This document shows, piece after piece, positions 48,632 to 57,151 of a stretch of DNA of 64,000 bases. Made by a program: the position numbers and the translations under genes. Under the pieces are notes generated by a model. The model was not told the origin of the DNA. It saw nothing but the letters and a program-made list of their open reading frames with translations, and ran no database searches. Each line of letters begins with the position of its first letter. Position 1 is the first letter of the stretch. Source of the stretch: Planctomycetia bacterium (GTDB taxonomy: Bacteria; Planctomycetota; Planctomycetia; Pirellulales; Thermoguttaceae); assembly GCA_030527205.1 (NCBI GenBank), contig JAUNBG010000009.1, forward strand, positions 28,311 to 92,310. The letters run 5' to 3'.

Positions 48632-49558
48632 TTATTTTTTGACTTCTTCATCAAACATTGCCTCGATAAAAGAATCGGGATCAAATTCTGCGATATCGCT
48701 TGCTTGTTCTCCTAAACCGACATATTTAACCGGAAGGCCAACATTTTTTCGAATGGCAATGACCGCGCCCCCTTTGGCGGTTCCGTCCAGTTTCGTTAGC
48801 ATGATTCCTGTGCAGGAAACAGAATCAGTAAAATGTTTGGCCTGACTCAAACCGTTTTGACCTGTTGTTGCGTCGAGAACGAGAAAAACTTCATGCGGCG
48901 CATCGGGAATCTGTTTTGCGATGACCCGCTTAATTTTTTCAAGTTCGTTCATTAAATTTTTTTGAGTTTGAAGACGGCCTGCTGTATCAATAATACAAAG
49001 ATCCGCATATTCTTCAATCGCTCTGGTTACAGTTTTATGAGCAACGCTTGCTGGATCGCTTCGTTCTGGGCCGGTTACAATCTCGACATTGAGTCGCTTG
49101 GCCCAAATTTTGAGTTGGTCAACAGCGGCTGCTCGAAATGTATCGGCGGCTCCCAAAATAACTTTGTTGCCAAGATCGCTCATCAATTTTGTCAATTTGG
49201 CAATACTTGTCGTCTTTCCGCAACCATTAACGCCACAAAAAAGAATAACAGTTGGTCCTTTTTTCGCAAAATGAATGGGAGCAGATTCCTGACGCATTAA
49301 TTGTTTGAGTTTGGCTTTGATGACGTCAATGATTGCGTCCCGTTCAACAACTCGTCCGCGAAATTGATGACCGACTTCATCTGTTGCTTCTTGCGCTGCG
49401 ACGACTCCCATATCCGTCTTAATCAGAATTTCAAAAAGCATATTAAGAAAATCCTCATCAACGAGGCGTCCTTCCGTTTTAAATAAATCTCGAACGTCTG
49501 TATTGAGAATTCGGACAGTTTTTTGAAGTCCCTGTTTGATTTTATCAAAAAAAGCCAT
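48632..49558 (-). CDS. ftsY: SRP receptor FtsY
   Basis: 308 residues covering the N and G domains with almost no acidic A domain, as in many non-enterobacterial FtsYs. GTPase motifs: G1 GVNGCGKTTSIAKL near 106-119, GAADTFRAAAVDQLKIWAKR, G3 IDTAGRLQ, G4 TKLDGTAKGG, and the C-terminal PVKYVGLGEQASDIAEFDPDSFIEAMF. It receives ribosome-SRP complexes at the membrane. It ends a minus-strand run with nusB (57 bp apart) and ribH, an order seen in planctomycetes. Confidence 0.97.
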   Translation of the reverse strand: MAFFDKIKQGLQKTVRILNTDVRDLFKTEGRLVDEDFLNMLFEILIKTDMGVVAAQEATDEVGHQFRGRVVERDAIIDVIKAKLKQLMRQESAPIHFAKKGPTVILFCGVNGCGKTTSIAKLTKLMSDLGNKVILGAADTFRAAAVDQLKIWAKRLNVEIVTGPERSDPASVAHKTVTRAIEEYADLCIIDTAGRLQTQKNLMNELEKIKRVIAKQIPDAPHEVFLVLDATTGQNGLSQAKHFTDSVSCTGIMLTKLDGTAKGGAVIAIRKNVGLPVKYVGLGEQASDIAEFDPDSFIEAMFDEEVKK

Positions 49559-49615
49559 AAATGATTTCCTGTTACGAATTTGATTGAGCTGTTTTGTCCA
49601 AGTCGAATCGGAAAA

Positions 49616-50197
49616 CTATAAAGTTATTTTATCCAGAATTCCGTTGATAAAATGAATCGAATCTTTTGTTCCAAAGCGTTTGGCAAGTTCTATGGCTTCC
49701 GAGATAACAATCGCTTTTGGCGTTTTCTCAAAAGTCATTTCATAAATCGACATTCGAAGAATATTGCGATCAATAGGGGGCATTCGCGAAATGCTCCAAT
49801 TTGCGGCAATATCGGAAATTTTCGCGTCGATTTCCTGTTGATGCTTTCGCGTTCCTTCGATTAAAGTCTTCACAAAATGGACAAGGTCAAGCAGTTCATG
49901 ATAAAGAAGCGGTTTGTCGATTTTTAATGAATCATTGACAGGAAGTTCCAAAATTTCCGACTCGGAATTCAAATTGTTAAGGTTTTCCTCTGAATTGTCG
50001 ACAGAATCGTCGTTCAATTTCTTTTCTTGATCAATCAAACAAAGTTGATTAAGTTCGGAATAGACAAAGTTGTCGCCGTATTCCGAAACAGCGCCTGGAT
50101 TGAGTTCTTCCTGATAAAGCGTCTGTAAAGCAACGAGACGTCCATAACTTCGATTCTGAAAACGTTTGTTTTTTATCGAAAAAGTCATTTTATTCAA
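49616..50197 (-). CDS. nusB: Transcription antitermination protein NusB
   Basis: 193 residues against about 140 in the family. The helical fold is recognisable at both ends: RSYGRLVALQTLYQEE at 17-31 and, from about 96, LYHELLDLVHFVKTLIEGTRKHQQEIDAKISDIAANWSISRMPPIDRNILRMSIYEM and AIVISEAIELAKRFGTKDSIHFINGILDKI. Residues 33-95 form an Asn/Glu/Ser/Asp-rich insertion between helices 1 and 2. NusB binds boxA with NusE in rRNA antitermination. The gene follows ribH and precedes ftsY by 57 bp. An ATG at 50188 is an alternative start. Confidence 0.93.
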   Translation of the reverse strand: MNKMTFSIKNKRFQNRSYGRLVALQTLYQEELNPGAVSEYGDNFVYSELNQLCLIDQEKKLNDDSVDNSEENLNNLNSESEILELPVNDSLKIDKPLLYHELLDLVHFVKTLIEGTRKHQQEIDAKISDIAANWSISRMPPIDRNILRMSIYEMTFEKTPKAIVISEAIELAKRFGTKDSIHFINGILDKITL

Positions 50198-50733
50198 TAT
50201 TAATATTATTAAGGTTTTCGTTTCAAATGATTAATCAAGCAATTTGAACCGATTTTAGAAGTCTTCTTTTGCAATCCGTTTTCGTTCATTGTTCTCAAAC
50301 TTGTTCATAAATTCGAATGATATATTAAAAGTCCCTGAACGACGATTTTCTTCAAAAAAATGATTGAGGCTGTCGTCATATTGGTTGCAAGAGAATCAAA
50401 AAGGAAAAACCGTTGAAAAAAAGGAATGACATTGAAATCTGTTCTCAATCGATACAAACCAAAACGAATTGCCAGTCTTGTTTGTATCAAAGCCGGAATC
50501 GACAACGGAATTCGCCTGTCATTCGCTCGACGTTGCCGGGTTTGCAAGGTCAACGAATTGGGGTTAACAAAAGGCTTGATTATTATGGGACATTTATCGG
50601 AACAACTTTAAAACGTTTAAGAAGTTCTAAAAAACCGCAGGGAACGCGGACGTCTTGTCCGCAGGAACTGATTTTTGTGGCGTTTTCCAATTTGAGTTTA
50701 TGGAAAAAACAGCTTTTTAGAACTTCCTGGTTC
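50198..50733. other. Intergenic region with MITE-like copy D
   Basis: 536 bp between nusB and ribH. Repeat copy D fills its right end (50620-50728). Frames at 50305-50769 on both strands run through the repeat and are not supported. Confidence 0.55.
50620..50728 (+). repeat. MITE-like inverted-repeat element, copy D
   Basis: About 109 bp, same orientation as A and C, ends AGAAGTTCTAAAAAA and TTTTTAGAACTTCCT. Interior GACGTCTTGTCCGCAGGAAC is nearly identical to copy C. It lies 5 bp beyond the ribH stop. Confidence 0.85.
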
Positions 50734-51636
50734 TTATTTTTTATATTTCTTCATGGACGACGACTTTGATTTTCCGTAATTCTTATGGTCGGATTTTGAA
50801 TTTGACGACGAATGACCAGAACTTTTATGCTGCCGTCCATGACCATTTTTGGAATGATGTTTTTTTGAGTCTGAAGCATTTCGCGAGGACGAATGCCTTG
50901 ATTCTTTGTGACTGGATTGGTTATGCTGCTTACGATGAGACTGACCAGGCTGAAACCAGGCGTCATCGTTTGCTTCCTCATAATCCTGGTCGTCGTCTAC
51001 ATAATCATCGTCATCGTCGTTATCGGTCAAATAAGAACGATTGAATGTTTCATTTTGCAGCTCTGAACGATATCGTTCTGTATTGGCCGTAATATTTTGC
51101 AAATAAGAGTCGGCGCCGGGAAGTTCGGGAAGTTGCAAAAGCAAATCAATCATTTCAAGAGCAGATTCTGCGGCCTCCGCTCCTTTATTGCCAACGGTTG
51201 GATCAACGATTTTATCGCGAGATTGTTCATTTAATCCGCTTCGAGCCAAGGCCTGATCTTTGGTATTACAGGTCAAAACGCCAAAAATGACAGGAACGCA
51301 AAATTCAGCCCCGATTCTCGCGAGTTCAAGACTGACCGCTCTATTGATATGCTGATCATGAGTCGTTTCGCCTTTGATGACGCAACCCAAACAAATGACC
51401 GCCTGATAATTTTCGTCTTCGGCAAAACGTTGCGCCAAAGTCGGCAATTCAAAAGCGCCGGGAACCCAAACAACGGTTATATTTTCGTCGTTTATTGAAT
51501 GTTGACGCAATTTTTCCAAAGCGCCGTTCAGCATATGTTCCGTTATTGATTTATTAAAACGAGAAACAATGATCGCAATTTTTCCTTCTGCGGGCGGACA
51601 AACTTTTCCTTCGTAAATTCTCATTTGATTTATCAT
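50734..51636 (-). CDS. ribH: 6,7-dimethyl-8-ribityllumazine synthase with long charged C-terminal tail
   Basis: 300 residues, about twice the usual ~155. Residues 5-170 are a normal lumazine synthase: IAIIVSRFNKSITEHMLNGAL, VWVPGAFELP, CVIKGETTHDQHINRAVS with the catalytic His at about 93, and NKGAEAAESALEMIDLL; an 8-10 residue insertion precedes NKG. It condenses the pyrimidine intermediate with dihydroxybutanone phosphate in riboflavin synthesis and usually forms 60-mer shells. Residues 175-300 are an added tail: an Asp/Glu run (DNDDDDDYVDDDQDYEE) then a Ser/His/Lys-rich stretch. An ATG at 51624 is an equally possible start. Ribosome sites are not evident for either. Confidence 0.92.
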   Translation of the reverse strand: MINQMRIYEGKVCPPAEGKIAIIVSRFNKSITEHMLNGALEKLRQHSINDENITVVWVPGAFELPTLAQRFAEDENYQAVICLGCVIKGETTHDQHINRAVSLELARIGAEFCVPVIFGVLTCNTKDQALARSGLNEQSRDKIVDPTVGNKGAEAAESALEMIDLLLQLPELPGADSYLQNITANTERYRSELQNETFNRSYLTDNDDDDDYVDDDQDYEEANDDAWFQPGQSHRKQHNQSSHKESRHSSSRNASDSKKHHSKNGHGRQHKSSGHSSSNSKSDHKNYGKSKSSSMKKYKK

Positions 51637-51994
51637 AATTGGGTTGATTATGGAACGCCAGTTTTTACAAAAATTCCCTTAACATTTTTTTCAAAATGCG
51701 ACCTTAGTTATCAAATTAATGATTATATTCAAACCAGTAAAAATCCGAAACGCTGGATTGACAAGTCCGAGATTGACGGGCGATTGACAAAAGGGACGAA
51801 GTCTGTTGCCCGGCCGTTTCGTTTTAAAACGGTTCTTAAAAAGGGAAACAGGTTTCCTGGATTGAATCTTAATCTAAGGTCAAATATTGAGCAACAGTTC
51901 AAATTCATTAAACAAAACGAACTGGTTTTTATTTCAATTGGACCAATTTGTATTGATGGGGGCAATGGGGGATATTGTCAGGGGGAACAAAATA

Positions 51995-52294
51995 TTATGA
52001 GTTGGATTCCATTGAAAATCCGCCCGCCTGCCCTTTTATATGATTTTTCCGATAAAAACCGAGTTTTTCGAGAGCGAGATAAACTTCTTCCAATGTTTTT
52101 TCGCCAAAATTGGGAATCGCCAAAAGATCAGAACGTTTACAGTTCAGTAAATCGCCGACCGTTGAAATTCCCTGTTCGTCCAAACAATTCGTTGTTCGAA
52201 CGCTTAATCCGATTTCCGCTGTACTTAATTCCAGTTTTTTCAATAACTGATTATGACGAACGACAGCCGGATTCAAACGAACTCGAGTTCCCAT
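51995..52294 (-). CDS. Stand-alone RNA polymerase alpha C-terminal-domain protein
   Basis: 99 residues from the ATG at 52294, which has GGAG 8 bases upstream; a TTG two codons earlier is less likely. The helix-hairpin-helix alpha-CTD fold is clear: LSTAEIGLSVRTTNCLDEQGISTVGDLLNCKRSDLLAIPNFGEKTLEEVYLALEKLGF. In RNA polymerase this domain binds UP elements and activators. As a free protein it may be a transcription factor or a decoy; planctomycetes have such paralogues. The N-terminal 28 residues are basic. The larE gene lies 93 bp downstream on the same strand. Confidence 0.88.
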   Translation of the reverse strand: MGTRVRLNPAVVRHNQLLKKLELSTAEIGLSVRTTNCLDEQGISTVGDLLNCKRSDLLAIPNFGEKTLEEVYLALEKLGFYRKNHIKGQAGGFSMESNS

Positions 52295-52387
52295 TTTCAA
52301 CTCTCCTTCAATAAAAAGAAAATCCTTTAAGATGAGACAATTATATAGGCAAAAGGAAATAACGACAATTCCCCAATTGATTTTTTG

Positions 52388-53233
52388 TTAAAATTGATTC
52401 ATTTTTCCAGAACGAAATGCTTCCAAATCAACGGAAATGAATTGAAAATTTAATTCTTTAAAAAATTTTATGATTTTGTTGCGAATTTCTTTCGGGGCAA
52501 AAGAATGAAACTGATCGTCTGGAACTTCGATTCGCGCCAGCAAATCCGAGTCCATACGAACGCGAAAATTGTTAAAATGTAATGATCGGAGAAAACTTTC
52601 CGCTTTTTCGATCCGTCGGAGTCGTTCTTCATTGATCTTGAGACCATAAGCGATTCTTGTTGCCAAACAAGGGTTTGACGGTTTTTGAGCAACAGATAAT
52701 CCCCATTCAATTGCCCATTCTCGAATTTCTGATTTCTTTATTTTTAAATCTAAAAAAGGGGAAATGATTTTCAACTCTTGAACTGCCCGATAGCCAGGCC
52801 GATAATCTTCTGAATCGTCGGCATTCGTTCCTTCCAAAAGTTCATAAGAATGATCAAGATCGTTTGGGGGATCATAAGATTTAAGATGTCGAAGGAGTAA
52901 GGAAAAACGCCTTTTTTTGCAAAAATAACAACGTTGGGGATCATTTTTGATGAATTGCCTGTCATTCAACTCATCTGTTGGAACAATAAGAAGCGGAATG
53001 GAAATTTCTTTTGCTGTCTGTTGCGCCTCTTGAACTTCTTGGGATGAAACAGTCGGGCTGACGGCTAAAATGGCTAAAGGAAGTTCGGAAAGAAAATGTT
53101 GTTCGAACGCTAAAACAGCAGATTTGGCTAAAACGGAACTGTCAACTCCGCCTGAAAAAGCAATGGCTATTTTTCTTTTTTGTTGCGAAAACCAACCCCA
53201 GAGAGCTTCTTGTTTTTGTTGAGAAGTCGCCAT
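52388..53233 (-). CDS. larE: LarE-like ATP-dependent sulfur transferase
   Basis: 281 residues. The PP-loop KIAIAFSGGVDSSVLAKSAV at about 17-36 binds ATP; CYFCKKRRFSLL and EGTNADDSEDYRPGYRAV follow, then KPSNPCLATRIAYG, which contains the conserved Cys that donates sulfur in LarE. LarE makes the thiocarboxylate of the nickel-pincer cofactor of lactate racemase from a pyridinium precursor. Larger relatives act in other thiolations, and LarB/LarC are not adjacent, so the exact target is uncertain. Confidence 0.88.
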   Translation of the reverse strand: MATSQQKQEALWGWFSQQKRKIAIAFSGGVDSSVLAKSAVLAFEQHFLSELPLAILAVSPTVSSQEVQEAQQTAKEISIPLLIVPTDELNDRQFIKNDPQRCYFCKKRRFSLLLRHLKSYDPPNDLDHSYELLEGTNADDSEDYRPGYRAVQELKIISPFLDLKIKKSEIREWAIEWGLSVAQKPSNPCLATRIAYGLKINEERLRRIEKAESFLRSLHFNNFRVRMDSDLLARIEVPDDQFHSFAPKEIRNKIIKFFKELNFQFISVDLEAFRSGKMNQF

Positions 53234-53680
53234 TATTTAAGATTCTTATGACGTTAAATAAAGAAAGAATGTTTCAAAAAAACTCAGCAAAAATCAGTCG
53301 CCAAACTTATTGGGAGCCCGTTATATAATGGGGGTTCCTGGGAATAATGAAACATGATCGTTTACATATGGCCCCAAGGACGCGAAAACGATATACGTAA
53401 AAGTTATTCCTTTTGAACAGGAATCCAACGGACTAATTATCGGCTCCCCGGATGTGAATCCGCAAACCAAATCTTGCTGAGCTATTATTATATTAACATA
53501 TATTTTGACTTAGGCAAGCTCATCTTTGTCAAAAGAGCAATATTTACAAAAAAAACAAAACTGATTTCTCATTGAATCAAAAATCTCAACTCTTAATCTT
53601 ATTGCTTGATTATTTGTTGTCATTTTCTTTTTGAATCAATCAAAGGCAAAAAGCAATTTCGCAAAATAAATCAAAAGAAA
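53234..53680. other. Intergenic region, no gene
   Basis: 447 bp with only weak hairpins (one near 53314-53345); nothing supportable. Confidence 0.45.
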
Positions 53681-54064
53681 TCAGTCTTGTTTCTGTAATA
53701 TTTGAATCGCTAATTTTCCGTCGATGACAATCAATTTTCCAATTGCGATTTTCAGGTTTTGATAAAATAACTGAACGATTCCTTTTTGATTTTGACGCAA
53801 CGAAATTATGGTTCCAGGACAAAAAGACGCTATTTGTTCTGAAGAACAATAAACGCGTCCTAATTCCAAATTTAAAACTTTTTCGTGACGGGTTGAATCA
53901 AATGAATCCGGCTGATCCGGAACGGTATCCTGATTTAACAGAGATTGAATGGCATTTTCTGAGCAAAGAGCATTCAACTCATCTTGAGCTCTTTCGAAAA
54001 GTTGATTCAATTTCGTTTCATTTTCGGACAAATGATTGACTTCTGACGAATCGTTCGGGTTCAT
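53681..54064 (-). CDS. FliN-like (SpoA-domain) protein
   Basis: 127 residues from the ATG at 54064, chosen because it forms an ATGA overlap with the stop of the upstream gene; the longer frame from 54094 is also open. The C-terminal ~65 residues (VLNLELGRVYCSSEQIASFCPGTIISLRQNQKGIVQLFYQNLKIAIGKLIVIDGKLAIQIL) follow the SpoA/FliM-FliN C-terminal pattern, in which a polar start, a G-T/S turn and a G-K-L-V-V strand recur. In flagella FliN is part of the C ring; related SpoA proteins serve type III secretion. No other flagellar gene is present here, so its partner is unknown. The N-terminus is acidic and disordered. Confidence 0.7.
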   Translation of the reverse strand: MNPNDSSEVNHLSENETKLNQLFERAQDELNALCSENAIQSLLNQDTVPDQPDSFDSTRHEKVLNLELGRVYCSSEQIASFCPGTIISLRQNQKGIVQLFYQNLKIAIGKLIVIDGKLAIQILQKQD

Positions 54065-54855
54065 TTCGATGAGTTTATCTGGTTCATAATCCAACCATTG
54101 ACATCCCGAAACATTTTAGGCGTTAACTCTTCTTCGGCATTGTATTGATGAATCGAAACCGAAAGTCCCGCTGTATGAAACTGTCTTAAATGGTTTGCAA
54201 TAGAAAAAGACGAATAAATTTTGCTTTTAGAACCAACAATCAAAAACATCGGAAATGACCGAAGCGACTGCCAGTTTCTCAAAGGCATTTCTGTTGAAGG
54301 AAAAGCCCCGCCCAGAGAAATGGCTCCCGCAAAAGAATGAGGGAAGCGCGTCCCGATTCGCAAAGCCATTGTTCCGCCAACATCCGCGCCCGCAATAAAA
54401 ATGCGATGACGCGCAATATGATATTGTTCCGTAACGCGCTCAATCGAATCAAAAATACGATTTTCGATTTCCGTAATGGCGTCAGGGGATTCCTGCCAAT
54501 TATAAAGCGAGAAAATATCGTTTTTGATCAAGGTTGGAACAGTTGGTTCATTCTCAGATTCTTTTCTCATCAATCCTCGAGGCGCAACGGCAACATAATT
54601 TTGGTTGCTGATATAGGGCATAACCTGAAATAATTGATTTTCATCGCGTCCGGCTCCATGCAACCAAACAATTAATGGATAAGAGTAACCCGGTTCATAG
54701 TGAATCGGGGACATGATCAAATGAGGAAAAGTGCCCTGATGTTCGGTCTTGGAAGGACGAATAAATTCAGATGGGCGAAAAACATTTTTGTTTCTTGTGC
54801 TCGGAGGGGAAATATTACGCTGTATCTCTTGAATGTTTGACATTGGGCAATCCAT
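54061..54855 (-). CDS. Alpha/beta-hydrolase-fold protein lacking the catalytic triad
   Basis: 264 residues of the phospholipase/carboxylesterase type: IVWLHGAGRDENQLFQ gives the oxyanion region, and RIFIAGADVGGTMALRIGTRFP is the nucleophile elbow. There the usual G-x-S-x-G reads GADVGG, with Asp in place of the nucleophilic Ser. The acid position (SKSKIYSSF) and the His position (the EEELTPKMFRDVNGW stretch) also lack the expected Asp and His. It is therefore probably not an esterase and may bind a ligand or partner. Its stop overlaps the start of the FliN-like gene, so the two are translated together. Confidence 0.78.
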   Translation of the reverse strand: MDCPMSNIQEIQRNISPPSTRNKNVFRPSEFIRPSKTEHQGTFPHLIMSPIHYEPGYSYPLIVWLHGAGRDENQLFQVMPYISNQNYVAVAPRGLMRKESENEPTVPTLIKNDIFSLYNWQESPDAITEIENRIFDSIERVTEQYHIARHRIFIAGADVGGTMALRIGTRFPHSFAGAISLGGAFPSTEMPLRNWQSLRSFPMFLIVGSKSKIYSSFSIANHLRQFHTAGLSVSIHQYNAEEELTPKMFRDVNGWIMNQINSSK

Positions 54856-55534
54856 TTATCTATTTTTCGACGATCCGTCTATCTCTTCTTATGAAAATAA
54901 ATCATCATAAATAAAATAATTATTGAATGTTCGTCTGAGGTTCGTTAATTATCCAAATTAATTAATCGCTGACTATGATAAAACTTTTTTAAATATCAGA
55001 AAAGATCAAATTGATCTCTTTTAAAATTTATTACGCATCTTAATCAATAATTGTTTTGTCAATTTTATAAAAATAAAACTTTTTTAGAAAATAGTCAAGA
55101 CATAATAATCAGACAATAATAACAGCCTTTTTAATTGTTTAATCAGAACTGTTCTCTTTGTTTAAAATAATAGCCTAAACTGCCCTATATCGTCAAGACG
55201 TATTTTTCATCTTTAGCTATTTATATATATTTTTTTATTTTCTCTAAGTTTGAATCGTTATAATTTATTAAATTTGTTTATTTTTCTGTTTTTGTTTATT
55301 ATGTTTATGTTTTGTGTGTTATCTATTTTTTTGATCATTGGATTTGACCCAACAATTTATTTAATTCAAATCTGAGTCTCTTGCAATATAAACTGTTCTT
55401 TGATATGATATTTGTTATATTGTTTCGAAAGCATTGTTTTAAACAACTGTTTTGACTTGACCAGGAATAAATGAATCAATAAAACAATCAACAAATATTG
55501 AATGTTTTTATAATTGTTGTAGCAAAAGAGGAAA
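54856..55534. other. Very AT-rich intergenic region
   Basis: 679 bp, extremely AT-rich with many T runs, between divergent genes. The minus-strand frame 55366-55842 is a shadow of the antiporter gene. No clear promoter could be fixed. Confidence 0.5.
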
Positions 55535-56536
55535 ATGGAAGCGTTAATCATATTAGCAAAGATTTTTTTGGGGGGCGGAATCTTAATAGCTGGCGGCGAA
55601 TTGTTGGTTCGCGGAGCTTCTCGAATTGCTTTAATGCTTCGAGTTCCTTCGTTGATTGTTGGTTTAACAATTGTTGCGATTTGTACAAGCGCTCCCGAAT
55701 TAACGGTTTCTCTTTTAAGTTGTTTTAAGGAAAACGGAAGTCCGGAACTTGCTGTCGGCAATGTTATTGGAAGCAATACATTCAATATTTTAGGAATATT
55801 AGGAATAGCCGCTCTGTTTTGCCCGATTGTTGTATCAAGCAAATTGATTCATCGCGAAATTCCTTTAATGATTTTCTTGTCTGGATTATTTTGGCTTTTC
55901 GCCTTTTTATCTGTCAAAACAGAAGGATTGCATTTTATTCCCCGTTGGGGCGGCGTTGTTTTTATCGGAATGATGATCGGTTATATGACTTGGACGGTTG
56001 TCGAAATACGCCGAAAAGAAAACAATAATATTGTTAAAGATATTGAATCCGAAAGCGAAAAGATTCCTCAGGGAACAAAAGAATGTTTCTGTTCTGTTAT
56101 TATATTCTTTGTCGGACTTGCAATGTTGATCTTCGGCTCGGATTTATTTATTAATGGAGCTGTTCTGGCAGCGGAAATGATGGGCGTAAGCAAACTTGTT
56201 ATCGGGTTGACCATTTTGGCGGTTGGAACATCGCTTCCCGAGATTGTTGTCAGCGTCCTTGCTGTTATGCGCGGCAAATCGGATTTGGCTATCGGAAATG
56301 TTCTCGGAAGCAATATGTTCAATATTTTCGGAGTTTTGGGATTAACGGCCCTTTTGACGCCAGGCGGATTGAATGTTTCGCGTCAAGCATTGGTTCTCGA
56401 TATTCCAATGATGTTTTTCGTCGCTTGTTTTGGAAGCCTTCTTTGTATTACAGATCGCCGTTTGACGCGCGGCGAAGGAATCATTCTCATTTCTGCTTAT
56501 TTGGTTTATCTGGTTTATTTAATCTGTGTATCTTGA
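55535..56536 (+). CDS. Ca2+/Na+ antiporter (CaCA family, YrbG type)
   Basis: 333 residues, about ten membrane helices in two inverted halves. Each half has the alpha repeat of the family: VGLTIVAICTSAPELTVSLLSC with AVGNVIGSNTFNI, and VIGLTILAVGTSLPEIVVSVL with AIGNVLGSNMFNI. The acidic residues in TSAPE and TSLPE bind the cation. It moves Ca2+ out in exchange for Na+ or H+. The gene is isolated, after a 680-bp AT-rich gap. Confidence 0.95.
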   Translation: MEALIILAKIFLGGGILIAGGELLVRGASRIALMLRVPSLIVGLTIVAICTSAPELTVSLLSCFKENGSPELAVGNVIGSNTFNILGILGIAALFCPIVVSSKLIHREIPLMIFLSGLFWLFAFLSVKTEGLHFIPRWGGVVFIGMMIGYMTWTVVEIRRKENNNIVKDIESESEKIPQGTKECFCSVIIFFVGLAMLIFGSDLFINGAVLAAEMMGVSKLVIGLTILAVGTSLPEIVVSVLAVMRGKSDLAIGNVLGSNMFNIFGVLGLTALLTPGGLNVSRQALVLDIPMMFFVACFGSLLCITDRRLTRGEGIILISAYLVYLVYLICVS

Positions 56537-56541
56537 TTAGA

Positions 56542-56841
56542 TTAATATTTGATTGTTGATTCTGTGTTGAATGGCTGTTTCTGCTTAAGGCAATTATGCC
56601 GCAATGTTTTTTCAATTATCGTTGGCGGCGATGCGGTCGGATGATCGCCTTCCCGATTCTTCTCCGGATACGTTGAGCGCCGTTCTTTCCCTCGAAACAT
56701 ATTAATTGTCTTTCCCCTTGAATTGTCTTGGATGATTTTTTGCGCAAAATACGCCAACCCCCTAATCCCGACAATATCTAATAATCTTAAAAACCGTTGT
56801 TCAAAATACGACTGTCGATTAAAAATGGGAAAAATGATCAA
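56542..56841 (-). CDS. Doubtful hypothetical ORF
   Basis: A 99-residue frame, convergent with the antiporter gene, in a patch that looks more GC-rich than the AT-rich flanks. The middle (INMFRGKERRSTYPEKNREG, then DHPTASPPTIIEKTLRHN) reads somewhat like a mobile-element or phage protein but I do not recognise it. No ribosome site or promoter. It may be a decayed fragment. Confidence 0.25.
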   Translation of the reverse strand: MIIFPIFNRQSYFEQRFLRLLDIVGIRGLAYFAQKIIQDNSRGKTINMFRGKERRSTYPEKNREGDHPTASPPTIIEKTLRHNCLKQKQPFNTESTIKY

Positions 56842-57055
56842 ATATTAGAATAGTCAAAATAAATGTAAAAATTTTGCCTATTTTCTTATTTTGATAATCA
56901 GGGAAAATTTTTTATTTTGTTTTTGTGAAATATGCAGCAAAAATACAGAAATATGAATATAATCATTTATATCAAAAATAAAAAATTAATGAAACTGAAA
57001 TTTTAACTATTTTAACTTTTTTTACAAAATTTTGATAAAAAAGAACGATTTTGTG

Positions 57056-57084
57056 TTGTCATTTTTTAAGAAAACCGATATAAT
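57056..57084 (+). promoter_or_regulatory. Promoter of the sulfate-binding protein gene
   Basis: TTGTCA (57056-57061), 17 bp, TATAAT (57079-57084), leaving about a 60-base leader before 57152. Confidence 0.75.
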
Positions 57085-57151
57085 CTTTAAACAAAGATGA
57101 TTATCATGTCAAAAATTACAAAATCAAATATATTGTTTTGGGAATCAAAAA

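Larger units (their letters stand above)
56537..57151. other. Region upstream of the sulfate-binding protein
   Basis: 615 bp: a doubtful minus-strand frame on the left, then about 230 bp of extreme AT content, then the promoter 57056-57084. No SAM or other riboswitch pattern recognised. Confidence 0.5.

Noticed and set aside
50305..50769. ORFs on both strands between nusB and ribH
   Set aside because: They span the MITE-like repeat D or overlap the ribH end and look like chance frames.
55366..55842. 158-residue minus-strand ORF
   Set aside because: Antisense to the start of the Ca/Na antiporter gene, with its characteristic motifs reversed; a shadow.
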